Shown: positions 13,501-25,475, counted from the first letter of the stretch. The stretch: 63,906 bases of DNA from Euprymna scolopes (GCA_024364805.1 CM044498.1:128529417-128593322); one strand, 5' to 3'. Notes: generated by a model from the sequence alone, not told the origin. Numbers and translations: made by a program.

Positions 13501-13540
13501 TAACTTAAAAACATGTTTATTTTCAAAATGCATAGATAAT
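10540..13540 (+). mobile_element. Copia-like LTR retrotransposon fossil
   Basis: An old, heavily broken Ty1/Copia-type element in plus orientation. Parts I recognise are: a zinc-finger-like integrase start near 11290-11330 (CDVCVKRK), integrase core-like sequence near 11430-11490, the segment matching the end of the Copia integrase core near 11740-11800 (RSFNKYYPK), and the end of RNase H near 13290-13460, where a phrase ending in NIADIFAKP is characteristic of Copia. The reverse transcriptase lies between but is too decayed to trace. No LTRs were found, so the ends are approximate. There are dozens of breaks. It looks ancient compared with the LINE and Tc1 copies nearby. Confidence 0.6.
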
Positions 13541-13879
13541 GAATTCTTAATCTCTCTAATTGAAAAAAAATGTGAACACAATTGTTTTGTGTTCGTTTTT
13601 ATTAGCAGTTTCTTAAAACATAGTAAACAAACAAAATATATCTAAACATTTACTCAAGCATTTTTAATGTATTTGTTTTTTGTTTCTTTTCTCATGTTAT
13701 ACTAAAAAATATCACATATATGTGAATATATATATATTTTTAAAACAAATGAGGAAAAGTATCACTTACTTTGTATAATCATATTTTTCTGAGGCATTAC
13801 AACAAATTTTAAATCTCTGTTTTTATTTAGCTTTGTGTATTCTGTTTATTTTACACATAGATACATACGTACATTTATA
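13541..13879. other. gene-free stretch
   Basis: AT-rich spacer between the Copia fossil and the Tc1-like element; nothing seen. Confidence 0.5.
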
Positions 13880-14008
13880 CAAACTGTGTCCATCGCTTTA
13901 TTGCAGATTACAAAATAATCAGTATTTCAGTAAATATAAGGTATAAAAAGCTGAAAATTACACCATTTAAGGACTGTATTAAAGTGAGATAAATCCTAAA
14001 ATTTCATC

Positions 14009-14910
14009 NNNNNNNNNNNNNNNNNNNNNNNNNNNNNNNNNNNNNNNNNNNNNNNNNNNNNNNNNNNNNNNNNNNNNNNNNNNNNNNNNNNNNNNNNNNN
14101 NNNNNNNNNNNNNNNNNNNNNNNNNNNNNNNNNNNNNNNNNNNNNNNNNNNNNNNNNNNNNNNNNNNNNNNNNNNNNNNNNNNNNNNNNNNNNNNNNNNN
14201 NNNNNNNNNNNNNNNNNNNNNNNNNNNNNNNNNNNNNNNNNNNNNNNNNNNNNNNNNNNNNNNNNNNNNNNNNNNNNNNNNNNNNNNNNNNNNNNNNNNN
14301 NNNNNNNNNNNNNNNNNNNNNNNNNNNNNNNNNNNNNNNNNNNNNNNNNNNNNNNNNNNNNNNNNNNNNNNNNNNNNNNNNNNNNNNNNNNNNNNNNNNN
14401 NNNNNNNNNNNNNNNNNNNNNNNNNNNNNNNNNNNNNNNNNNNNNNNNNNNNNNNNNNNNNNNNNNNNNNNNNNNNNNNNNNNNNNNNNNNNNNNNNNNN
14501 NNNNNNNNNNNNNNNNNNNNNNNNNNNNNNNNNNNNNNNNNNNNNNNNNNNNNNNNNNNNNNNNNNNNNNNNNNNNNNNNNNNNNNNNNNNNNNNNNNNN
14601 NNNNNNNNNNNNNNNNNNNNNNNNNNNNNNNNNNNNNNNNNNNNNNNNNNNNNNNNNNNNNNNNNNNNNNNNNNNNNNNNNNNNNNNNNNNNNNNNNNNN
14701 NNNNNNNNNNNNNNNNNNNNNNNNNNNNNNNNNNNNNNNNNNNNNNNNNNNNNNNNNNNNNNNNNNNNNNNNNNNNNNNNNNNNNNNNNNNNNNNNNNNN
14801 NNNNNNNNNNNNNNNNNNNNNNNNNNNNNNNNNNNNNNNNNNNNNNNNNNNNNNNNNNNNNNNNNNNNNNNNNNNNNNNNNNNNNNNNNNNNNNNNNNNN
14901 NNNNNNNNNN
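14009..14910. other. assembly gap (902 N)
   Basis: Unsequenced bases. They fall wholly inside the Tc1-like element, so the missing DNA is expected to be most of its transposase and the inner part of the left repeat. Frames drawn through the N run are meaningless. Confidence 0.99.
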
Positions 14911-15158
14911 TTGTTGCACTGGTGCTGTTTGGGTTACGCACAATCTCTCTGCGCATTTTTCGAAGATCCCGATCAGAAAGGTTCCTCCTTGTGCCCTTAT
15001 CTTTCCTGGACTTGATGTTGGGGTTCTTAACGAATGTACCTAAAGTTCGGGGATCCCTTTTTAGTTATGTGGCTAAATTTATGATCGAAAGTCCTTCTGC
15101 TAGTCCTGCAATAATCGTCAGCTTCTCGGTAGCTGTTAAACGTCCTTTTTTTGGCATT
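14911..15158 (-). pseudogene. Tc1-like transposase, N-terminal helix-turn-helix
   Basis: The minus strand reads from a start MPKKGRLTATEK near 15156 through the DNA-binding region (IIAGLAEGLS, LKRDPRTLGTFVKN, NLSDRDLRKMRREI) and then enters the gap. This matches the paired-like helix-turn-helix head of Tc1 transposases, with the 'R(K)LSDRDxRxIRR' second helix region. An in-frame TAA follows INLAT, at about 15069-15067, so this copy cannot make the full protein. The catalytic domain is in the gap and cannot be judged. Confidence 0.85.
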
Positions 15159-15368
15159 TTATGAGACCTGCAATAAAGGGATGGACGGTGAAAATTCATT
15201 GAATATTACAAAAATAAAATAACTTTTTAAATATAACATGAAATTTGATGAAATTTTAGGATTTATCTCACCTTAATACAGTCCTTGGATGGTGTAATTT
15301 TCAGCTTTTTATAACTTATATTTACTGAAATATTGATTATTTTGTAATCTGCAATAAAGCGCTGGACA

Positions 15369-15375
<7 letters not shown>

Positions 15376-15410
<35 letters not shown>

Positions 15411-15460
15411 GTATATATGCATTTATATATATATATGCATATATTTATTTATAACTGACG

Positions 15461-15536
<76 letters not shown>
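15376..15536. repeat. TA and TG microsatellites
   Basis: (TA)n from the transposon end to about 15405, a second TA run at about 15461-15481, then a pure (TG)n run at 15482-15536. Confidence 0.95.
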
Positions 15537-15537
<1 letters not shown>

Positions 15538-16740
15538 AGGAGACGAATTTGTATTCATTTCTTTGAATTAAATCCAAAATTAAAAATGAAACGAATAAAT
15601 CATTAAGTAAAAATATAGTGGATCCTACCATATTTTGATAATACTAGAGGGTTTGATTAAAAAAAAGATTGGCTACTTCTACTTATAAATATCGGCGATA
15701 GGAACCGGTCGATAAAATGGAGCCTTATTCTGCCAGAAAAAAACAATTAGAAACCCGAATACCTCTATAAAAATGTGGATCTGTTAAAATCTCCGCACTT
15801 AATTATTCGTGTAATCACATAAAATATATTTTCTCTTAGTAAAGTTAAAGACTATTACAGATTAGATACTTACAAAAAAACTCTATTTTCCGTCTCAGGA
15901 ATATGAAACAGATTAGCTGTTCACCAAAAACTCTATTTTACATTTCAGCAGATATAAAGATAAGTCATATATTGGAACCTGTCTATTGATCTAATATGTA
16001 TGTATGTATATGTATGTATGAATAATTTTGTCATCCAAGCTACTCAATTGGCACACTTCCTGTATTTTGTTGAATACGTTATTGTTAGATACTATTATAA
16101 GACATTATTCTAGAGTTCGAGGGTGTCATATCTTAGATATACTTAGCGTATATTTTCTTGCTAGTACTAATATTGACTATTTTAATTTATATTCTGCCTA
16201 CTGTTACGTAGTTCTTTAACCGATGTATCTAGCGTAGCTAGCGTTCTTGAGTTCTTCTTTGTATTGTTGTTTGGTGTTCCTTAATGATAGTTTAAGCTTT
16301 AGGATCTTTCTTGAACTATAAGCTAGTTGATCGTTAATTCTATTTTTTCAGTGACGAATCATTTATACACGACGTGGAAGTATGACTAAACAGTCCAAGA
16401 GACGTTTATTTGAATTTCTATAGTTGCATAGTGATTTGTCGGCTAATATCATCTCCTATTGCGTAATTAGCTTAATCATGCTTGAAATTTTGTAAAACCG
16501 AAAGAATTGTAGCTAAATAAATAGATGTTGAACAAAAGAAGGCCACTGTTTTCTTAATGAATTTACATATACATTAAGCCAGATTATTTTATTAAAAAAC
16601 CCGGTAGAATCGCTTGTCTATTTTTGTTAGTATGTGTTAATACCTACGCACATAAAACTATACAGAGTTTCTTAGCCTGATTTTCTTATTATTCCTTTTT
16701 CCGTAATGTAATTCTGGGGTTCTTATTAAGTTCATATTCG
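15537..16740. other. gene-free stretch
   Basis: No gene or element recognised. A 63-codon frame at 16028-16219 is unsupported. Confidence 0.5.
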
Positions 16741-16745
16741 TAGTA

Positions 16746-16791
<46 letters not shown>

Positions 16792-16796
16792 TTATC

Positions 16797-16850
<54 letters not shown>
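16741..16850. repeat. (ATT)n then (TAA)n, self-complementary
   Basis: About 17 ATT units are followed, after TTTTATCA, by about 17 TAA units. The two halves are reverse complements and can fold into one long hairpin. Its position below the minus-strand LINE fragment suits a LINE tail that expanded, but that is inference. Confidence 0.9.
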
Positions 16851-16851
<1 letters not shown>

Positions 16852-16989
16852 GGAGATCATCGTATTTCCATATATTATTGCTATGGGCACTCATTGACAA
16901 AAGCTACAAATACTAATTCTGATTTCTTTTATCAACGTTTCTCTTGAAAGGGATTAGGTTCATTTCCAGAGGATTTCCCGTAATCGCGC

Positions 16990-17745
16990 CTTCAAATTAG
17001 AAGCTTCAAAGATCAAGGGTTTTCCTAAGGATGTTGGTGGTACCTACAATTGCAGAGGTCTGAAGGCCGCCTAAAACATCACGGATCTGTAGGGTTTTTT
17101 TTCAGTTGTCCTTCCAGACGATACTACTCCAAGTGTACCAACTACAACCGGGATTATTCGTGTTTTAATCCCGTGTATACGCCTTATCTCCAAGGACACT
17201 TTTCATTTTTCCTCTTTCTCATATTCCTGTCCCAGTGTACTGGAAAGTCTACAATCTGCCTGTTTTTTTTTTACCTTGATAATGACTACCAAATCCGGAC
17301 GATTATGTTCCAATTGCTTGGTCGTTATGACAGTTTTGTTCAAGCATACCCCTACCTTGCCATCCTCACTTGTTCTCACTTCATCAAGGATTTGTAGGGT
17401 TTTTTCAATTGCCCTTCCAGACGACTTGGCACTACTTCTAGTTTGCCAACTACAACCGGGGTTATTCGTGTTTTAATCCCGTGTATACACCTTATCTCCA
17501 AGGCCAATGGAGAATAATTGCTCCACTTTTCATTTTTCTTCTCTCTCACATTCCTGTCCCAGTGTACTGGGAATTCTACAATCTACCTGTTTTTTTTACC
17601 TTGACAATGACGATTATGTTCCAATTGCTTGGTCGTTATGACAGTTTTGTCCAAGCATACCCCTACCTTGCCATCTTCACTTTTTCTCACTTCATCAAAC
17701 ACCTCCTCAAACCATTTTCCAGCACACTTCACCGATAATAATAAG
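16990..17745 (-). mobile_element. LINE C-terminus, tandemly duplicated
   Basis: The minus strand encodes pieces of the C-terminal region common to many animal non-LTR elements: CLDKTVITTKQLEHN, FPVHWDRNVREKKNEKW, TRI(T/I)PVVVG, PSRLEGQLKK and finally TSAIVGTTNILRKTLDL near 17050-17000. The first blocks occur twice with a period of about 310 bases (for example AATTGCTTGGTCGTTATGAC at 17312 and 17624, and GTAGGGTTTTTT at 17089 and 17396). The duplication is local and the copies differ by small indels. Interpretation as LINE protein is from remembered family wording. The clade is unresolved. Confidence 0.6.
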
Positions 17746-17848
17746 AAGAAGAATAGCAACAGCAACAATATAATAATATTAATAATAATAACTTGTGTGA
17801 AATCTCCATGTGAGCCAATAATAATAATAATAATAACAATTATTATTA

Positions 17849-17879
<31 letters not shown>

Positions 17880-17886
17880 TTTATTT
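17746..17886. repeat. AAT/ATT/ATTT simple repeats
   Basis: Broken AAT, ACA and ATA units, then (ATT)n and (ATTT)n to about 17886. Confidence 0.9.
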
Positions 17887-20800
17887 TTAGTTTTTGTCAA
17901 TGACTGCGCCTAGCCATAATATATGATCATATGACGATCTCCTTATAAAAATCGTTTTTCACCGTGGTTATCGGGATCAACTTGTAACATATTTTCGTAC
18001 CGCTATAGCCTCCTTAGCACATTTTTTGTTGTTATATTTTTGTACTACTTAATTTTTGTCAGTTTTAAGTAGGCCTCGATATTCCCTTAAAAATAGTAAA
18101 GTGATACTTTTGTCTATTAGCCTAGGTTATTAGACGTATAGCCAATGCATTAAGAACTTAATTTATTAATTAATTAATGCTATGTGATGCATGCATTTCC
18201 ACTTAATTAAGGATACCATCAAAAAGGTTCAATACATTATATTTAATTTCCTTGGTTATTTTAAGTCTTTATCTTGATAGAATTGATATAACAATTTAGA
18301 TAATGTTGTACATTGCGCGAGGATTAAAAAAATATGCATAAATAAAATGTGATTACCTCTCAATTTAAGACATGATGTTATATACATTACCAAAGAAGTC
18401 ATTCAGTAACAGATCAACACACAATGAAGCAAATTAGGCATATCCCGGTGGAATTACAAACTATAGTTGAGTAAGGAAAAATTTTTCCATATAAAATACG
18501 ATACGGACGTTCCAACAGACTGTACTGTCGCAAGTAATAACACAATAATGATAAAAAATAAGCAAACATTTCATACATATATGTATTACATCACCAAAGG
18601 TGAATGTTCATTTTTAACTAATTATTATGTCTTAAAGAGCTTCAATTTTTATGGATCTGTTACATCTCTGTGTTTCATTGCCTTCTATAAATTATATTTT
18701 TCTTACACGAGATAATGTTTAAACTACACTACACTTCTGAAATTGTAGAGCAATATCATAAATCGGAGCAAAAGCTACTGTTATATAGTAAGTGTAAAAG
18801 TTAGAATTAACAAACATATACAGTACTAATAAAATCCAAATGCAGTAAAGAATTAGACAAAAAGTACTAGTACGGAATACATTTAACACTTATTTGTATA
18901 GTTTTTAGAGTTTGCTTACGGGAACGACAACGCTGAACACAATAATAAATACCAGTCCTCACATTGCAATCTCAACACACCTGGTTTCCCCTCTTTATTG
19001 CATTCATTGTTAGTAATTGTTTTCCTTGCTGCTATTAGTTTCGAAAATTTCATACATCATTGCCAACCAGCTTTCTAATCAATAATACTATTTCTAAAAC
19101 TACAAGCTGTTACTATTTTTATGCTTAATATTTTTTTCCGAATTACAATCTGGCTATTTTCAAGACAAGCGCTACTAGGCGTCACTTATTTTTTAATACT
19201 CATCTACCATTCTAGTAAACTTATTATATTAAGAATATTCAAGTATTTGCAAGGATCTATGCTAATAATACGTGCACTTCTTGGAAAATAGTACATCATC
19301 GCGTCCTTAATTATTCCTAGTCGTCAGATTGTTGTTTCCAAGAATATTTGGAAAACATTTATGAGTACGCAGAACAGACATTTAATAGTTACCCTTTTTT
19401 ACTTCACGAATGTTAGATATTTCAGCAATGCCTTTAATTGTATGTAATGAAAATATGTAATATTTATCGATAGACTCAGCCAGTTGTTAGTCAGTCCCAT
19501 ATTGATATAAATAAACAGTTATATAAGTGCTAATTCTCTTAACACAATGTTCATTAATGATATTTAAAAACAGAATAACACTGAAAATAATCGGCACTGA
19601 AAAAATATTGAACTTCAAACTTTCTGTTGCCCAGGGATGCAAAAGGAGCAGGACTGATTCTTAACAAAAAAGATCCTTAACAATTTAAAAAATCTCCACA
19701 AATATGCAATTCGTATTATAAGTAACGAAAATTAACCGGAAGTTAATTCCAATTTGGATTTTGTTATATTACTTGTAAAATTTGCAGGAAGAAACCCAAT
19801 CTATTTTCCGATTTTTTAAGAAAAAGAGTAATTCAGACGAACGTCTCAAACAAAGAGACCACATTTAAAAAAAACAAAAACAATGAACCATATAAAAACT
19901 AACAACTTTTGTGTCGTTGTAAATACTATTAGAAACTATTCTCAAAATATAATGTAAAATCTATTTCCTACATTTGATTTCTCTTAGCCTACCCTTCATA
20001 TATATATATATATATATAAAGCTTAAGTCGCGTATGTTTTTTGTTCATAAGGAAGTGCATCGAGGGTGTGCAAGTTTTTTTTAAACAGAAGAACAACGTA
20101 ACCATCGCCCCTGGCATCTTAATAATATATTTACGGTTATCTTCTCATTAAACATCTAGATTGAATGTAAGCCATATCAATGAAAGCTATTTCAAGAAAA
20201 TTTAAATAATGATCTGAGCACATGTCGGGAAAGAGGAAAGAATCAGTTTTAGTATGAAACAATTTAAAAGCTAATTTATATCTGAGAAAGAACTCTGTAG
20301 TTATTAAGAAAGAATCCAATAATTATATCTGAACTTAATTGAGAAAGACATTGTTGACGATCAGGTAAAAGTTCCGACTTGAGTAGAAACAATGCTAGAT
20401 GCAACATTCGCAGATATACTCTAGCTTACGAAATTAAGTGTGTTACGCATATTGCCACTTATATAATAAATCAAACGCATCCCTGCTCTTTTTAGCGACT
20501 AGGAAAAGTGATGCGTTTTACATTAGGATCAGCAATACAGATAAATACTTTCATTTTCTTGATAAATCTTCGCAAGTGTTTTAAAATTTACACATATGTA
20601 TCGAAGGTCACTTAAATTATACGTTTTTGGACTTCGATTAAATATTTCACACCTTAATAACAGAATGCACTAATTAAGTTGAAAAAAAGCTCAAAAGGTA
20701 CAGTAAAAATGGCATTCAAGACTACGGCCAGGAAATGTCGTTATAAAATGTATGCTTTAAGATGCAGAGTCACTGTTTACCGTATATTTATAACTCAGTT

Positions 20801-21069
20801 AATCAATTTTACTTTGTCTTTAATGTTTTCTTCTATAGCATTACCTTTAAAAAAGCACCATATAAAACTCGACGAAATGTAGTTACATAAGCTAAAATAA
20901 TATATCAGATTTAAGGGAAATTTTCGTAATGACTTCGTAAATATGATATAACATGAGGTATCGATGTCGTCTATCATGGTCTAAAGTGGCACAATATTCA
21001 CATCCTCCCTACCGATCAAAGTTAGGACAACAGGACTATAACCAGCATATTCAAAAATGAAAATCTGGA
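17887..21069. other. long stretch with no recognisable gene
   Basis: More than 3 kb of AT-rich sequence. I checked the longest frames (for example plus 18467-18715, minus 20137-20319, plus 20679-20882) and recognised none. There is a short TA tract at about 20001-20018. Confidence 0.55.
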
Positions 21070-21440
21070 CATTATGCACTTAGGTGTTATTTAAAGTGTG
21101 GGTCACATCAAGTCACCTAACATCTTCGAAGTCGGTTGTAATGCCAACAGCAAATGTGCTGAAAAGTGTGGTCATCCCCTGGTGCAAGCAGGTGGTCTCG
21201 GACAGACACTGGGTGTGGCAACAGGACTTGCACGTGTTCGAAGCCGCTCAAACTTGTCCTTAGAAATATATGTATGTCTTTGTACCTTTCTCTTATAGCA
21301 CACTTCTTTCCGAAAGCTAACTACGTAATTACTTCGTTTTGGCATATCTCAGGAACCTCCCCAACATGACCTTCTACAACGCCAAACAAGCCAGACGCCG
21401 CCATCTACTGAGTATTCGCTGATTTACACCCGGCCTTATG
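21070..21440 (+). mobile_element. mariner-superfamily transposase relic
   Basis: Fragment of the catalytic domain. One frame reads IFEVGCNANSK at about 21124-21156. A second frame gives the stretch around WVWQQD near 21212-21229, in which the aspartate of the canonical QQDSAPAH motif is kept but the following residues are changed. A later piece (TFYNAKQARRRHLL) resembles the C-terminal PHNTKASL region. At least two frame changes and missing segments show a dead copy. It is clearly the same family as the relic at 62480-63050, which carries FEVGLKVNTKVNLDVLQ. Confidence 0.65.
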
Positions 21441-21524
21441 ACTCGTTTATTTATCCACGCATACAATTAGTTACAATGTTTTACTCGTTTACATATGCAT
21501 ATTTATACACGTATGTTTTATATA
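21441..21524. other. short spacer
   Basis: Spacer between the mariner relic and the Helitron; nothing seen. Confidence 0.4.
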
Positions 21525-22264
21525 TGCATAATATAAAACTGAACGTCTGTGTGTGGGTGTGTGTCTGGTAATATGGTTGGCTATTATAGAAAACTGATCA
21601 CATATAATGATAGAAAGTGTATCGAGACAAAGGAATGGGTATGTTTGATCTGGCAGAACGGTGTTTCCTTAAAATTGTGGGATCTGCGTTCGCGCCTGGC
21701 CCCCAAAATATGGAAACAAATTAAAAATGAAAAAGAAAAACGTTTACAAGTGTTTTTGATATAGATTTACATAAGAATCATGTGATAAGTATGCTTTAAC
21801 TTAAATAGGGATGATATAATGCAATTGTGGGGTCTGCATACGCGTCTTGCCTCCATAGAATGGTAATAGGCACACACTTTAGTAAAGACTGTTCATATAT
21901 ATCTGCGTAAGTATACTTTGATAATTATGTTTCCGTTTGAAGACATGTGGTATAATAAAATTATTGGGTGTTCGTTCGCCCTGACCTCAATAGAATGGAA
22001 ATATCTCACAAAGTTTAACAAGATTTTTTAATATAAATCCACAGAATATTGTGATAAGTGTTTCAGTGTGAACAGGTATGGTATAATATGGGGTGTATCT
22101 ATTTTTTTTTACGTTCATCATATTTAGCTTCGGGATTGATAACCCCAAATTCGAAGATATCACTTTACAACCCTTCCTTTCATAACCTGTCATACTTTCA
22201 TAAATCAGAGTCCATTTTCTGTAGGCTATATTTCAACCCAGTTAACAACGGTTACTTTTGCTAG
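21525..22264 (+). mobile_element. non-autonomous Helitron, copy A
   Basis: The 5' end (ATAATATAAAACTGAACG, with TC changed to TG) and the 3' end (CAGTTAACAACGGTTACTTTT then CTAG at 22261-22264, followed by T) match the Helitron pattern of a TC start, a subterminal hairpin and a CTRR end with no target duplication. A sister copy lies on the opposite strand at 34863-35626 and matches along the whole length, including both ends, which defines the boundaries. The element holds no Rep/helicase gene. The 3' end abuts a long TA tract. Confidence 0.8.
21640..22095 (+). repeat. internal ~140-bp tandem repeats of Helitron A
   Basis: Three diverged units, each with a segment like TCTGCGTTCGCGCCTGGCC then CATAGAATGG, start near 21686, 21828 and 21969, with a fourth partial unit at the end. 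Spacing is about 140 bases. The same array is present in copy B, so it existed before the copies separated. Confidence 0.8.
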
Positions 22265-22265
22265 T

Positions 22266-22536
<271 letters not shown>

Positions 22537-23274
22537 GTGATTTTTGGTTTGTTAAAAGTGAATAAAACCATATTTCTACGTTACAAATTTAATTGAAATT
22601 TTCAGAAAATCTATTTTTAAAGTAAAAAAAATGCTTGCATGTTATTAAAATGATTTAACATTGCGAATAATAAAAATATTAAATTAACAATGAAAATATT
22701 TTTGGTAACTGCGAGATTGTCCCGATTCCATTTCCGGTAGAAATGAGCCTTTCACTTATTGAGATAAGTATTATTTGTATTATTTTTTATGATGCAGAGA
22801 GTGATCCATGATGAAATAATGTTATTATTTAAAAAGTCATTCCTAACATGGGACGGTAAGGATGTGTTGTACCTATTCTATACTTTAACATTACAATTGA
22901 ATGAAAAATATATCGTAAAACTTTAATTAAACGTGGAAATATGATTTAAAAAATAGCGCAGATCGCTCTCTGCATTAGCACCATTTTTATTTATTGCGGA
23001 CTATTATTCTCATCTTTATTAGTTGTTTCACGACTTTTCGGCTAACTATTCCTCTGACCTTCATGTAAAGAAGTCAGTACGTGTGAAATTATTTTTTACT
23101 TTTATAAATGTTCAGTAAATTTTTCTTTTATTATTCTTAAAGAGTAATTTCTTCTTCATGAAAGAGGTAAGCCTACGTAAATAAATAAATGTTTGTACAC
23201 GTGACAAATTATCAATAAATGATTTAGTTACTTTTTAAAAAAAAATATTTATGAAAAGAGTTAACATGCTTAAT
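22537..23274. other. gene-free AT-rich stretch
   Basis: No supported feature. Confidence 0.5.
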
Positions 23275-24343
23275 TTCTATACGTATAGGTTTTTGGATTT
23301 TTTTTCACTGGATTATTATTGATTGGACACTAATTAAACTTATTTTAAAAAAGTTAAAAAGAAATCATTATTTCGACATTTGAAAGTGGTGCTCACTTTT
23401 TAGGTGCAACGTTCTGATAAATCAGTCACCCATTTTGTTAGCAATAAAAACGCGGTATATCAACACCATAGAAAGTAAAAATAATATGAGCCTCTACCGC
23501 ATTTGTAAGCCAGAAAGATATTTGTTTCTCAAAGAAAAAATAGATTGAAGATGACTTTTTTATTGTTTTTATGAAAATAAAGTTTCGAGTTTAATTTTTT
23601 TTTTATTATTATTAAAAGTCAGTTTGTGGTTGTTTTTTTAATTGTTTTATGAAAGTTTTTTTTTTCCAAACGTTTTTTTTTTAAGTATTATAAATTTCAC
23701 TAACATGATGGAGAAATGTTTAATAATTTGGAATTTTTTAGATTAATCCACCTACACAATTTTCCTTTCAATGGCGACATTTATAGGTTTCCGAGTATGC
23801 TGAACACCCAAATCGCATAGTATTTTTTCAGAAATAAATAATTGTATTATGCATTGTATTCGTCGGCGGCCATCTTTTTACGTGCACACGCGCCATAAAC
23901 AAATATACGCACGTAAAAAGATGGCCGCCAAAGATTACAATGCATAATACAACTTTTTTATATTTTGATAACTACTTTTTTCGGAATAATTTCAATGCGA
24001 TTTTCATATTCAGCATAGTCGAAAACCATTTAAAGTCGTCATTTTAAAGAAAATTGAGGAGGTGGACCTAATCTAAAAATTTACCAATAAGTTGTCATCC
24101 CGTACGCCTCCCGATACATTGCTTCGTCAACATGCGACCATTTTATATCTCCCGAAGGTACTTCCGTATTTAGAAAAAAAAAATGAGTGACCGATTAGCC
24201 AGAAAGTGGTAACTAAAAAGTTAGTACGCCTTTCAAATGTTGAAATGATTTTTTTTTCAATTTTTTTTCATAATCTGGTTAGTGTTCAATCAATAATAAT
24301 CCAGTGAAAAAATTTCAAAAAACCTATCAGTATAGAAACCCCA
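23275..24343. mobile_element. large foldback (palindromic) element
   Basis: The two halves are reverse complements around a centre near 23898. Outer arms: TTCTATAC, then a T run, then CACTGGATTATTATTGATTG at 23275-23435, matched in reverse at 24170-24343. Inner arms: TTTTTAGATTA and CCACCT near 23738 pair with 24060-24080. The centre is a nearly perfect 45-base inverted pair (TGTATTATGCATTGTA, GGCGGCCATCTTTTTACGTG) at 23846-23890 and 23909-23955, separated by about 20 bases. The left arm is longer by a T-rich block. There is no coding capacity. Such structures are typical of MITE or foldback DNA transposons; the driving transposase family is unknown. Confidence 0.75.
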
Positions 24344-24439
24344 CAGCGTAAGTAAATAAATAAAAAAATGTTACGTGCGCATGCGTTAGCCTTGACTAGG
24401 GGTGTACAAAGGGAACGACCATTAAATCATTGTGCGCGT

Positions 24440-24800
24440 CGCCATGGAACTCAACGCCCAAGGAGTATCAAAATAGTTTTCATTATCTGAAGAATATCTT
24501 TTTTCGAAAAGAGGGCTATCACTTTTCCATCTAAATTTAACTTAAAATGAACACCCACTTTCTGGCCACCTGAGGAAGGGGCATTTATTTTCGTGTTTAT
24601 TGGCTTAAAGGTTTTTTGACAAGGCAGTTTTGTACGCGAATGCATATTTAACAGTTTTCGTTTATGCTCACGCATAGCATAAACAAAGGCTACGTCTGTG
24701 AAATGGAAAATAGCCCCAGAGTTCAGAGGTTAATACCATGCAAAAGAAAAAAAAACAAAAAGACTTTTAAGCCAAGAAACACACAGAAAAAAGAAAAAAA
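24440..24800. mobile_element. partial foldback element
   Basis: Incomplete copy of the element at 24885-25475. It shares the arm (ATTTAACTTAAAAT then CACCCACTTTCTGGCC) at about 24533-24575, the hairpin centre (CGTTTATGCTCACGCATAG) at 24659-24677, and the right part up to GCCAAGAAACACA. The right arm then breaks off into A-rich sequence. Confidence 0.7.
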
Positions 24801-24884
24801 AATAGAATCCATTTTTTTCTATCGAATTCATTTGCTGTTTTTATTGAAAACTATTTCCCCCCGGATTTTTTATATAATTTTCCA

Positions 24885-25475
24885 TTAAGGGCCGTGCGTC
24901 TTACGTTCGTAAATAACAACATTTTTTTTTTGTAGATTTTGTTGTGCTAAAAACGAATCTGCAAACCGTTTCCGTCGCAAAAAATAGTTTTTATGATATG
25001 AAGAAATTACTTGTTCGAAAAAGTGGCGATCACGTTTCCATGTAAATTTAACTTAAAATTAGCACCCACTTTCTAGCCATCTGAGAGAGGGGGGATTTTT
25101 TCCCATGTTTATTAGCTAAACAGCTTTCGTTTATGCTCACGCATAGCGTAAACGAAGGCTGCGGCTGTAAAATGGAAAATAGTCCCAGAGTTCAGGGGTT
25201 ATTACAATGCAAAATAAATCAAACAAAAAACTTTTTTAGCCAAGAAACACAGAAAATTGCCCCTCTCTCAGGTGGCCAGAAAGTGGGTGCTAGTTCTAAG
25301 TTAAATTTACATTGAAAAGTGATCACCCACTTTTCGAAAAAGTAATTTCATGAATATCATGAAAACTTTCTTTTTGCTACGTAAACGGGTTGCAGATTCG
25401 TATTTATCAAACCGAAATCTACAATAAAATATTTCGTTATATATGAACGTGAAACGGGCCTTAAAGTAAAATAAT
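24885..25475. mobile_element. complete foldback element, about 590 bp
   Basis: Left arm 24885-25127 and right arm 25160-25475 are imperfect reverse complements. Paired landmarks include GTAGATTT with ACGAATCTGCAA(A/C)CCGTTT, a GATATGAAGAAATTAC-type block, CACCCACTTTCTAGCC/TGG, and GAGAGAGGGG. The centre (GCTTTCGTTTATGC then four bases then GCATAGCGTAAACGAAGGC) at about 25124-25162 is itself a hairpin. The block CCAGAAAGTGG also appears in the larger foldback at 23275-24343, which suggests related families. No protein is encoded. Confidence 0.75.

Larger units (their letters stand above)
13880..15375 (-). mobile_element. Tc1-like DNA transposon containing an assembly gap
   Basis: Terminal inverted repeats are clear. 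The left end (13880-14008) and the reverse complement of the right end (15247-15375) are almost identical for at least 125 bases, starting AAACTGTGTCCA(G/T)CGCTTT and continuing through the AAATTTCATC shared with the gap edge. TA dinucleotides flank both ends, the usual Tc1/mariner target. The transposase N-terminus lies on the minus strand at the right side. Total length, using the stated gap, is about 1.5 kb, which is normal for a Tc1 element. Confidence 0.9.

Noticed and set aside
13979-14956. Frames of more than 300 codons
   Set aside because: They run through 902 unknown bases; only the few codons outside the gap are real sequence.
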